Shown: positions 1 through 7,426 of the stretch, piece after piece
Numbering within the stretch: position 1 is the stretch's first letter
Layout of the letters: the number at the start of each line of letters is the position of its first letter
Source: JBFLVQ01 sp040758525
GTDB taxonomy: Bacteria > Acidobacteriota > Blastocatellia > Chloracidobacteriales > JADJPF01
Direction: 5' to 3'
Length of the DNA: 15,157 nt
Assembly (NCBI GenBank): GCA_040758525.1
Contig: JBFLVQ010000158.1
Span: 1 to 15,157, forward strand
Made by a program: the position numbers and the translations under genes
The notes under the pieces: generated by a model
Database searches by the model: none
Seen by the model: only the letters and a program-made list of their open reading frames with translations
What the model was told of the DNA's origin: nothing

Positions 1-2
1 TC

Positions 3-239
3 ATCACAGCCCGCTTATTTCCTGAAGTGAAGACTCTAGGTTTCGATCATGACGATTATGAAGATCGAGTTGATTACCATGTGCGAAGCGCATTCCGTAA
101 TGGCAGTCTCTTAAAAGAAGATTTATACAAAACATTTCTCGGCATGCTTGCGATTGATGCTGAGACCTCCCATCAATGGCTTGCAGAGCTTTTGAAAGAG
201 CCGGATCAGATTGCAACAGTTGCGGAGGTGCAGGTTTGA
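3..239 (+). CDS. 3' end of an unrecognised upstream operon gene (5' truncated)
   Basis: The frame is open from the left edge, so this is the last 78 residues of a longer protein; a GTG at 27 is internal to it. The tail is soluble and mostly helical-looking, with a stretch rich in acidic and aromatic residues (HDDYEDRVDYH) followed by FLGMLAIDAETSHQWLAELL. No catalytic motif is visible. The gene overlaps the McrC-like gene by four bases (TTGA), so the two are translationally coupled. Because mcrC usually follows mcrB, an McrB-type AAA+ GTPase is the first guess, but nothing in this tail shows AAA+ features. Another defence subunit is equally possible. That this is a real coding end is fairly sure; the function is unknown. 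Confidence 0.6.
   Translation: MTARLFPEVKTLGFDHDDYEDRVDYHVRSAFRNGSLLKEDLYKTFLGMLAIDAETSHQWLAELLKEPDQIATVAEVQV
224..230 (+). promoter_or_regulatory. Ribosome binding site that fixes a TTG start for the McrC-like gene
   Basis: GGAGGTG lies five bases upstream of an in-frame TTG at 236. The next in-frame start upstream is an ATG at 176, deep inside the preceding gene and without a comparable Shine-Dalgarno sequence. The TTG gives the four-base TTGA overlap that matches the coupling style of the rest of the operon, so it is preferred. Confidence 0.7.
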
Positions 240-1621
240 AACATCTTGCAATCACTGAGCACACACGCATTGAACGTTGTGCAGCAACAGAACAACTCCA
301 GCAAACGGATCGAATATTCCTTAACGATTACCTTTATGATCGCCTTCGCTCATTTGAACGACGTCAGCAGAACTGGAATCAAGTTTTTGAATGGAGTGAT
401 GGTTTTGTTCGTGCTACTCAATGGGTTGGTGTTGTACAAGTTCCAGGGCTGCAAGTCGAGATATTGCCTAAGATCGATGTTTTAGCTGCTGAGTCACACT
501 CAAAAAGCGAGCAAGCACGCTATGAAACTCGTCGCAATCTACTCTATATGCTCGCAGTGAGTGGTGATCTACCTGTAAGGAGCCGTGATATTGCACGTCT
601 GGCAATCAGGCAGGCACCGCTGTCAGAAACACTTGCTGCGGTATTTGCTAATCGATTGCGGCAAGAACTTTTGTTAGGAACTGAGCGCGGATATATAGAG
701 CAGCAAGAAAACCTTCGACAGTTCAAAGGCAAGCTCATGGTCGCTCCACAAGCCCTGTACAACTCGGCGCATAGAGAAAGGTTCTACTGCAAATATGAAG
801 AGTTTTCGAATGACACTTTAATGAATCAAGTATTTCGATCAGCGTGTCGAATATTGCTTGAAATAACTCGGACACCGGCAACTCAAGATATTTTGAGGCA
901 ATGCCTACTGCTTCTTGATGATGTTTCGGATGTTGAGATTCAGGATAGCGACTTTGGCCGTATTGCTATCAACAGACAGAATGAGCGGTTTGAGGATATT
1001 CTGCGTTTTTGTAGATTGATTCTATCAGGCCGAACACCAACCATACAGGCCGGCAGTACACACACCTTCTCCTTACTATTCGATATGAATAAGGTCTTTG
1101 AGCGCTTTATTGCGGCATTTTTGCGTCGTTACGTTGCTCCGCGCCTTGCTGGAGTACAGGTATTTCCGCAGGCTGCTCACCATAAACGTCATCTTATGGA
1201 GAGCGATGGCATTGGCATTCTGCGTTTAGAACCGGATCTTCTTATTGAGAGTAATAGCAGCCGGTTGGTTATGGATACCAAATGGAAGCTACTTGCGCCT
1301 GGCAAACGTGGGCGTAGCGGTGTAGCTGATGCTGATCTCTATCAACTTTATGCTTATACTCGGCGTTATGGCTGCAATCATAGTGTGCTGTTGTATCCGC
1401 ATATGCCGGGCCTTGAGCCACGCGATTTTAATGTGCTCGATGCTACAGGCACATTCTCTGGTGAGTGTGTTGCCATTCGTCAGGTGAATCTTCATCGAAA
1501 TCTACATCAAGAAAACGAGCGGCAAGCACTCGCAGATGAACTTGAGGCCATCGTCCGTGAAGGACTTCGATTGAAGCAACAAATGGATTCATCGAACCTC
1601 AGTGTTGGGAGCGCAGTATGA
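236..1621 (+). CDS. mcrC: McrC-family 5-methylcytosine restriction system nuclease subunit
   Basis: This 461-residue protein belongs to the McrBC restriction component McrC family. In characterised McrBC complexes McrC is the PD-(D/E)XK nuclease that docks on an McrB GTPase hexamer and cuts DNA carrying modified cytosine. Visible landmarks are the N-terminal family signature VGVVQVPGLQVEILPKI (64-80), the central YEEFSNDTLMNQ (187-197), LLFDMNKVFERF (280-291), and the nuclease core EPDLLI (Asp334), MDTKWK (Asp347, Lys349) and QLYAY (Gln370). The catalytic residues look intact. The start is the TTG at 236. Its stop overlaps the next gene as ATGA. No McrB is visible in the window; it could be the truncated upstream gene or be replaced by a helicase in this operon. 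McrC homologues also occur outside classical McrBC, so modified-cytosine specificity is not assured. Confidence 0.93.
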   Translation: MKHLAITEHTRIERCAATEQLQQTDRIFLNDYLYDRLRSFERRQQNWNQVFEWSDGFVRATQWVGVVQVPGLQVEILPKIDVLAAESHSKSEQARYETRRNLLYMLAVSGDLPVRSRDIARLAIRQAPLSETLAAVFANRLRQELLLGTERGYIEQQENLRQFKGKLMVAPQALYNSAHRERFYCKYEEFSNDTLMNQVFRSACRILLEITRTPATQDILRQCLLLLDDVSDVEIQDSDFGRIAINRQNERFEDILRFCRLILSGRTPTIQAGSTHTFSLLFDMNKVFERFIAAFLRRYVAPRLAGVQVFPQAAHHKRHLMESDGIGILRLEPDLLIESNSSRLVMDTKWKLLAPGKRGRSGVADADLYQLYAYTRRYGCNHSVLLYPHMPGLEPRDFNVLDATGTFSGECVAIRQVNLHRNLHQENERQALADELEAIVREGLRLKQQMDSSNLSVGSAV

Positions 1622-4341
1622 TGGCTTTTAATCGACCAAGCCCAAACTGGTTTTCGATTCGAAGTTCGTTCGATACGATCGTAGAGCAAGCCGCAAATTC
1701 GCGCTTGAGTTTCGATGAAGCTAATATTCTGAAAGAGTCTCACTGGAAATTTGGCCAGGATGCTCGTCTTCGTGAAGATGTCCGTTTCAGACCTACGCCG
1801 TGGGGACGTTGGATTCTTGCCAACGCTTTTCTGGCGAACGATACATTTTTCATTCAGTTAAAGCGCAGGCCTCGATCACATTTAGAACTCAATGAAGCTC
1901 TCCGTGAGCTTGAGCAAGTTGTGAAGCGCCATTGCGTCTTCTGTCCAGGAGATCCGCGCTTTGTAGTAGAAAATGGAACGATCCGTTTTTCTGCACGAGA
2001 ACTCACTAATCAGCCTCTTATCGAAAAAGAGATCACTGAGATAGAGAAATATACAACACATCTGCCAATTCATAGCCTCCGAGCAGCAGCGGCATCTTTA
2101 CCAGCAATGGAGTGGGGACGCAACGCTCAAGAGCATATGATCGATACTCTGGGCTGGGTTAAGGTTTCATTGCCAGGGAAAAAGTTGAATTCACGAATGT
2201 TTGTTGCCCAAATTGAAGGGCATAGTATGGATGATGGCAAGAGTGGGCTTGTTGATGGTGGTTATGCAATATTTGAATTCTGGCCCGCAGGCACGAAGCA
2301 ATTTATGAATGTTCTGGTGCGAGGAGCGTTTTCCGATCCGGAAACTGGTAGTTATGCTGTTAAGAAGTATGTTGCAGATCAGCGAGACGTGGAGGGTCGG
2401 CATCAACGGATTACTCTAGTATCTTTGAACCTTGACAAGGGGCGCTATCCCGACATAGAACTTGATGTTGAGAACGATGAGGATATTACGGTTGTAGCCA
2501 AAGTTGTGCAGGCTCTCTCACCCAAAGATTTCGCGCGAAAGCCAAAACCAATACGTCGGCCTGGTCGTCGAGATCTTTCGTCAAATGATGCCGTTGAAAA
2601 TATATTTGAAGATCTCGCGTTATACGCTGAGCGTTTCTTTGAATTACCTACTGCTAAGGATGAAATTGGCATTGATGAGTTAAAAGAGGGCTGGAGTGCT
2701 CAGCTCGTCTGTCTTGAAGCAGAAGCTGGTGGATTACAGATCGAGGCAGGACCTTTTACTGGCCTCTGGTCTTTTGTAAAGCAACTGCGCATCAAGAGCA
2801 ACAACTGGGAGACCAGTATTCTCGCTTCTAATATTCGTCAACGCCAGATCCGGATTCCAATACCGGCAAGTGCTGGACCTTGGCATTGGGTGGCTGCTGG
2901 TTTTGAAGATGATCCAGACATCGACCTTACCAGCTTGAGTGTTGGTGCCCTCCAATCAGATCGTGTCCATGTGTTCCGTCTTGATGCTGAGGATGTTGGA
3001 AGAATTGTTGCTAATAATGTCTTGTCACTTGGTCAAAGCTATCGAATCCTTCTGCCAGACACCGTTTACGATTCTCTGGAACATAAACCTGCCACTACTT
3101 CCGTTGGTGATGGATGGAGGATTTGGGAGCTTACTCTTTCCACAACTCTACCATTAGAAACTCAAGAAATCTTGCGAAAGATAGGGCTTGATGTTGGAGA
3201 GATTGAACCAAGGCTGGAGTGGGTTCTTGTTCCACCAATTTTGTGGCGAGAGACGGCCAAAGGTGATACCTATCCTTGCTTTCTTTCGGATATGACACCT
3301 GTTATTTCAGTCAATGGATTGAACATCTATTTTGACGGAGAGGCCAGTCTGTTTTTATATGGTCCAAGCGAAACAAAAGCTCTATCTCTTAAATCTGGTT
3401 CGCGCCCGTTCGTTCAGCTAGAGGATCTTGCACCAGGAAGATATTGTCTGTTATTTCTCCACGACCGTACCCGAATCCCGCCCCTTCGGCTACCCTTTGA
3501 AGTTCTTACCGATGTTCCCTATCCCCCTGCTGCCAGTTGGCGATTAACCATTGGGAGTGATGTTTTAGTTTCTCAATCAGGTTCACTACTATCATTGCCA
3601 TTGCGGGATCTTAGCATGCTCGATCTTGCAGAAGATTGTACCGCTTTGCTGGAAGCGCCGCCAGGTTGGCCAGTGCGTATTTTCTGGAAAGAAATTTCTG
3701 AAGATCAACTCTGCGCCATTCAGACTGACATTAACAGCCAGGTCGATTTTTCCAAGATAATTTCCGTATCTCGCGAAAAACGTAACCGGCGTGCTATTGG
3801 AGACCTCATAATCGATCTAGCAGAACTCGGCTCAGCAGTTATTCGACACGAGCGGCGACCAAAACCGGAGACCATTCGCAGCAATTTTGCTGAACTGATT
3901 GCGAGCCGTGGTGCGACCGTTCAACACTTAGCTGGAGCTTACGCAGAGTTGCTGCCAATCTGGTTTGAGCCTATATGTGCGGTGCTTGGTTATGATGTCG
4001 AGTCTGTCTCAGTTGATGATCTACCTTCGCCACCTAATCATATTGGTGTGTTTCGACTCCTACATACTGAGCGCCATGGTGGTAAGATTGAACGACAACC
4101 AGTGCGGCTGCTATTTTTAGTTGAAGACCTTCAACAAGGGCTTTCTGAGACCCTTCTGGAATGGATAGATGAAATAAGCGCGTCCGAAAGGTTACGCGAT
4201 ATACTTTTAAGTGACGGGCTTCGTTGGACAGATCATAGAAGAGGATCTCGTCTTATATCGCCAGTGTGGGATATTGCCAAAGTGATGAATGATCCTGAAG
4301 AATTCGTGTCGTTTCTACGTGTGGCTTCGGAGGGTATTTAA
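1618..4341 (+). CDS. Large protein with embedded LexA/S24-like domain, function unknown
   Basis: A 907-residue protein of no family I can name. The ATG at 1618 overlaps the mcrC stop (ATGA), with GGGAG at 1607-1611 as ribosome binding site; an adjacent ATG at 1621 is an alternative. Residues 1-130 contain FRPTPWGRWILANAFLAND (57-75) in a helical region that may be a winged helix. Residues about 178-300 resemble the S24 peptidase/LexA fold: IEGHSM with Ser203 in the nucleophile position, LVDGGYAIF (211-219), YAVKKY with Lys249/Lys250 as candidate general base, and a closing VVAKVVQAL. No Ala-Gly or Cys-Gly self-cleavage site lies between residues 101 and 203. A basic linker (308-318) leads into about 560 residues of mostly beta-rich, unrecognised sequence. 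In the operon it could be a sensor, regulator or scaffold. The S24 assignment is by motif only. Confidence 0.85.
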   Translation: MMAFNRPSPNWFSIRSSFDTIVEQAANSRLSFDEANILKESHWKFGQDARLREDVRFRPTPWGRWILANAFLANDTFFIQLKRRPRSHLELNEALRELEQVVKRHCVFCPGDPRFVVENGTIRFSARELTNQPLIEKEITEIEKYTTHLPIHSLRAAAASLPAMEWGRNAQEHMIDTLGWVKVSLPGKKLNSRMFVAQIEGHSMDDGKSGLVDGGYAIFEFWPAGTKQFMNVLVRGAFSDPETGSYAVKKYVADQRDVEGRHQRITLVSLNLDKGRYPDIELDVENDEDITVVAKVVQALSPKDFARKPKPIRRPGRRDLSSNDAVENIFEDLALYAERFFELPTAKDEIGIDELKEGWSAQLVCLEAEAGGLQIEAGPFTGLWSFVKQLRIKSNNWETSILASNIRQRQIRIPIPASAGPWHWVAAGFEDDPDIDLTSLSVGALQSDRVHVFRLDAEDVGRIVANNVLSLGQSYRILLPDTVYDSLEHKPATTSVGDGWRIWELTLSTTLPLETQEILRKIGLDVGEIEPRLEWVLVPPILWRETAKGDTYPCFLSDMTPVISVNGLNIYFDGEASLFLYGPSETKALSLKSGSRPFVQLEDLAPGRYCLLFLHDRTRIPPLRLPFEVLTDVPYPPAASWRLTIGSDVLVSQSGSLLSLPLRDLSMLDLAEDCTALLEAPPGWPVRIFWKEISEDQLCAIQTDINSQVDFSKIISVSREKRNRRAIGDLIIDLAELGSAVIRHERRPKPETIRSNFAELIASRGATVQHLAGAYAELLPIWFEPICAVLGYDVESVSVDDLPSPPNHIGVFRLLHTERHGGKIERQPVRLLFLVEDLQQGLSETLLEWIDEISASERLRDILLSDGLRWTDHRRGSRLISPVWDIAKVMNDPEEFVSFLRVASEGI

Positions 4342-5360
4342 TGAGACTCACCCTTCTTGATGAGAATAAGGTTTCAGATATTCTTCTCAATTCTGTTGGC
4401 ATCAATCCTAACGATGTAGCTGGAGTTGCTGATCTTTTGCGTGAAGAAGTATCTGCACGATGCTGTTGCCCCCGTTACAAAGCCATTGCTCGTGTAAGTA
4501 AATTTATTGCGCCTATAGTTACCATTAATGCAGAAACTATCTCAAATGTTTGCGAACTGTTGGAACGTTCAGGAGATCTCCTGCTTGGTTTTGGAGGTAA
4601 TCTCTTCCCAACCCCAGTTCGCGCCATTACTCTTGGCGGGGGCACTTTTCGACTCGTGAGCAGCCTCTCTACCAAACGATTAACAGCTCTTTTGGTAGGA
4701 GAGTGGGAGATTGATGGGATCACGCGTACTTGTCATTTAGAGTCGGAAAGGAAAGATCTTTTTATGGAGGAGATCAAAGCAGTTGGCGGCGTTGTGTTGT
4801 CGCTATCTACTTGGGCAGGATTCGATAGAACTCCACCTGCCGATAGTCAATGGTTGAGTAGCCTCGAACGACGTTTACAATTAGAAGCTGAGCCAGCAGG
4901 TAGCCTGGAGCGGGATGAGCAACTTGTATGGAATGGTTGTGTCGCCATAGATGATAACATTCGGTGGAAATCGGATGATACTGGTAAGATGGCTCAATTA
5001 TGGCATACAAGAAACCGTTGGGGCTATTGGCTCTATGCATGGACACAAGGTGGCTCACCAACCTTTTCTCCTTTCATAACACTTCGACCAGATGAGGGCT
5101 TAAGGAGCTATTTCGCAGTTGCTCGTTCTCTGGGTGTGCCATTGGAAGCGACCTTGGAGCAACAAGCAGAAAGAACAATAATCACACTTGATAGCTGGCT
5201 GCCGGTTGCGGAATACCGCTATCTCTCGATCTCTGCGTCATTAGTTCAGAGCAAGAAAAAAGGCAAACAATGGTTAATTCCTAACGATCGCATTTCAAGA
5301 GTTCTTGATGTTTTGCAAGAGCGGCTTGGTCTGATTATCCGCAAGGAGGCAGACCTATGA
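4341..5360 (+). CDS. Hypothetical protein of defence operon, possible winged-helix N-terminal half
   Basis: I do not recognise this 339-residue protein. The start ATG overlaps the preceding stop by one base (TAATG), with CGGAGGG at 4328-4334 as a good ribosome binding site. Residues 20-60 include an unusual CCC run (41-43). Residues 60-110 have the pattern of a winged helix followed by beta hairpins (AETISNVCELLERSGDLL, then FGGNLFPTPVRAITLGGG). The C-terminal half is rich in tryptophan (WGYWLYAW at 227-234) and has a conserved-looking SWLPVAEYRYL (285-295). There is no signal peptide, membrane segment or obvious catalytic motif. Its place between the S24-like protein and the RelE-UvrD fusion, with overlaps on both sides, implies a stoichiometric partner of the system, perhaps DNA binding. 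It ends as ATGA with the next gene. Confidence 0.8.
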   Translation: MRLTLLDENKVSDILLNSVGINPNDVAGVADLLREEVSARCCCPRYKAIARVSKFIAPIVTINAETISNVCELLERSGDLLLGFGGNLFPTPVRAITLGGGTFRLVSSLSTKRLTALLVGEWEIDGITRTCHLESERKDLFMEEIKAVGGVVLSLSTWAGFDRTPPADSQWLSSLERRLQLEAEPAGSLERDEQLVWNGCVAIDDNIRWKSDDTGKMAQLWHTRNRWGYWLYAWTQGGSPTFSPFITLRPDEGLRSYFAVARSLGVPLEATLEQQAERTIITLDSWLPVAEYRYLSISASLVQSKKKGKQWLIPNDRISRVLDVLQERLGLIIRKEADL

Positions 5361-7426
5361 GCAAGAGACAGATCACCATCAAGCCAACTTGTCTGCGCGA
5401 GATACTCGCTTTCCCAAGTGATCGCACTGCCTTACTGTGGGAGAAGATCAATCAGCTTGTCACGGATCCGTTACCAGACGGCAAGATCAAGAAGAAGATT
5501 AAAGGGGCGGACGGCACCTATCGTTTGCGTGTTGCTGACCATCGAGTCTTCTATCGATTTGGAGATGAATGGGTCTGCCTATTAGGTGTACGGCGACGGC
5601 GCGAAGATACTTATGACGAACTCCCGGAAACCCTAGCGCTCTCAAAGATGCCTCCTAATGCTGATGAAGACCTTGATGCACTGTTAGGAGATTCGTCCGC
5701 ACGCACTTTCACTTTTACACCAGTCGGGCAAGAGCGACTACTACCATTTAAACTCACTCGAAAATGGTTGACTGAGCTTGGTATTTCAGCTTCCATGCAA
5801 CCCACTCTCTTACGATGTAAGACAGAAGAGGATCTACTTGAAGCGCCCATTCAGAGTGAGGATCTAGCTCGTGTTCTTGATGCAATCTGGCCACCGAACC
5901 TGGAACGCGTATCGCAACAACCAGACCTTCTCGTTCCTTCAACAGAGCATCTCGTGCGCTATAAGGAAGGCGATCTTCTTGGATTCTTGCTCCATCTGGA
6001 TGAAGATCAACTGAAGCTAACGAGATGGGCATTAAATGGCCCAACTATGGTCTGTGGTGGCGCAGGTACGGGAAAGAGCACAGTAGCGATCTATCGAGTA
6101 AAAGAAGTGCTAGAAAGACCTGGCGCGACAGGCCAGGAAAAATTGCTCTTCACGACTTATACTCGCGCTCTTTTGGCGGTCACACGTCAACTGCTTGAGC
6201 AGCTTCTAAAGCCCGAACAAATGGCTAGAGTGCGAGTAGCAACATGCGATCAAATCGCCTGGGAGATTGTTTCTGGGCGAAGAAAATTGGAGCATGTTGA
6301 AACTGACGGGGAAGCTCTGCAGCGATTGCGAGAATTACGAAAAACTTTCCAACCAAGCGCACCAACATCATTTGAGGCACGCTTGCGGGCACGTGCGCTT
6401 GCTCGCTTATCCAATCAATACTTATTAGAAGAATTTGATTGGATCATAACAGGACGTGGTCTGAAATCGTTGGATGAATATCTTGATGCACCACGTTCCG
6501 GGCGAGGAGTTGCTTTTCCAGAGCGTTTGCGCGCAGGTGTTTGGGAGTTATGCCAAGCATTTCGGAAATCCCTTACAGGCGAGCGATTCCCTGAGATTAG
6601 AAATGAGGCGTTAGAAATAATAAGAAGTGGAGAGTGGGCTGGTCATTGGGATTATGTCTTCGTTGATGAGGCACAAGATCTGAGCCCTTCTGCACTTGCT
6701 TTGATGGCTGCGGTCTGTTCACAGGCAGAAGGGCTCTTCTTTGCCGCAGATACAAAGCAGTCCATCTATTCGAGAAATTATTCATGGACATCTGCGAATC
6801 CTTGTCTCCAATTTCGTGGTCGAACAGCTACACTGAAGAGAAACTACCGCTCGACCAAAGAGATTGATAGGGCCGCATTCTCTATTCTGCAGTCAGAAGA
6901 AGACGAGTTATTAGAATCATCTATCAGTATTTATGAGGGACCTCTTCCTGTCCTCGTCCGCAATCTGGAAGCAGATAATGAAGCCGAATGGATAGCTAAA
7001 TTTGTTAGGCAGATGTCTCACCATCTCCACCTTCGCCAAAATGCTGCCGCTGTACTTGTGCCAACCTCGGAGATCGGTCAAGCTCTGGTCACTGCACTCA
7101 CTGATATGGGAATGCCTGCAGTGTTTTCAGCCGGTCGAGATCTCAATCTAAAGGAAAATTCTCTGAAAGTCCTCACTATGTTTTCGGCAAAAGGGCTTGA
7201 GTTTCCTATTGTTGTTGTTTGTGGATTACGTGAGGGTGCATATCCTATACCAGAAGATTTTGATGACACAGAACTTTTTAGTGAGCGAATGCGTCACGAA
7301 CGCCGCCTTTTATACGTGGCGCTTACGAGGGCAATGCGCGGTCTAATGCTACTGGTTCCGAAAGGATGCCGACATCAGGCACTTATAAACTTGGATAGTA
7401 CTCATTGGCATGTAGAGGAGGTCTAA
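5357..7426 (+). CDS. RelE-like domain fused to UvrD/Rep-type SF1 helicase
   Basis: A 689-residue fusion. Residues 1-88 match the RelE/ParE toxin fold pattern: KIKKKIKGADGTYRLRV, DHRVFYRF (61-68) and a basic RRRREDTY end (79-86). Residues about 205-675 form a superfamily 1A helicase: Walker A GGAGTGKS (234-241), a motif Ia-like TTYTRALL (266-273), DEAQ box VDEAQD (436-441), motif III ADTKQSIYS (464-472), KRNYRST (494-500), FSAKGLEF (609-616) and motif VI YVALTRA (653-659). All ATPase motifs look intact. A 3'-5' translocase acting on DNA ends or forks is expected from the family. AAGGAGG at 5343-5349 precedes the ATG, which overlaps the previous stop as ATGA. No separate antitoxin gene is visible, so the RelE-like part probably serves as an RNA/ribosome or DNA docking module rather than a free toxin. 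That role is inference. Confidence 0.93.
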   Translation: MSKRQITIKPTCLREILAFPSDRTALLWEKINQLVTDPLPDGKIKKKIKGADGTYRLRVADHRVFYRFGDEWVCLLGVRRRREDTYDELPETLALSKMPPNADEDLDALLGDSSARTFTFTPVGQERLLPFKLTRKWLTELGISASMQPTLLRCKTEEDLLEAPIQSEDLARVLDAIWPPNLERVSQQPDLLVPSTEHLVRYKEGDLLGFLLHLDEDQLKLTRWALNGPTMVCGGAGTGKSTVAIYRVKEVLERPGATGQEKLLFTTYTRALLAVTRQLLEQLLKPEQMARVRVATCDQIAWEIVSGRRKLEHVETDGEALQRLRELRKTFQPSAPTSFEARLRARALARLSNQYLLEEFDWIITGRGLKSLDEYLDAPRSGRGVAFPERLRAGVWELCQAFRKSLTGERFPEIRNEALEIIRSGEWAGHWDYVFVDEAQDLSPSALALMAAVCSQAEGLFFAADTKQSIYSRNYSWTSANPCLQFRGRTATLKRNYRSTKEIDRAAFSILQSEEDELLESSISIYEGPLPVLVRNLEADNEAEWIAKFVRQMSHHLHLRQNAAAVLVPTSEIGQALVTALTDMGMPAVFSAGRDLNLKENSLKVLTMFSAKGLEFPIVVVCGLREGAYPIPEDFDDTELFSERMRHERRLLYVALTRAMRGLMLLVPKGCRHQALINLDSTHWHVEEV
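7414..7421 (+). promoter_or_regulatory. Ribosome binding site deciding the start of the DruE-like helicase
   Basis: AGAGGAGG lies four bases upstream of the ATG at 7426, which overlaps the preceding TAA stop (TAATG). An in-frame TTG at 7405 would extend the protein by seven residues, but it lies upstream of this site and has no such sequence before it. The ATG at 7426 is therefore preferred. Confidence 0.7.

Noticed and set aside
176..235. ATG at 176 as the start of the McrC-like gene
   Set aside because: It would overlap the previous gene by about 60 bases and has no good ribosome binding site. The TTG at 236 has GGAGGTG at proper spacing and begins just before the family-like sequence.
1618..4341. 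Calling the 907-residue protein a LexA-type transcriptional repressor
   Set aside because: Only the S24-like segment matches. The protein is about four times longer than LexA, lacks a visible Ala-Gly cleavage site, and a DNA-binding N-terminus is only speculative.
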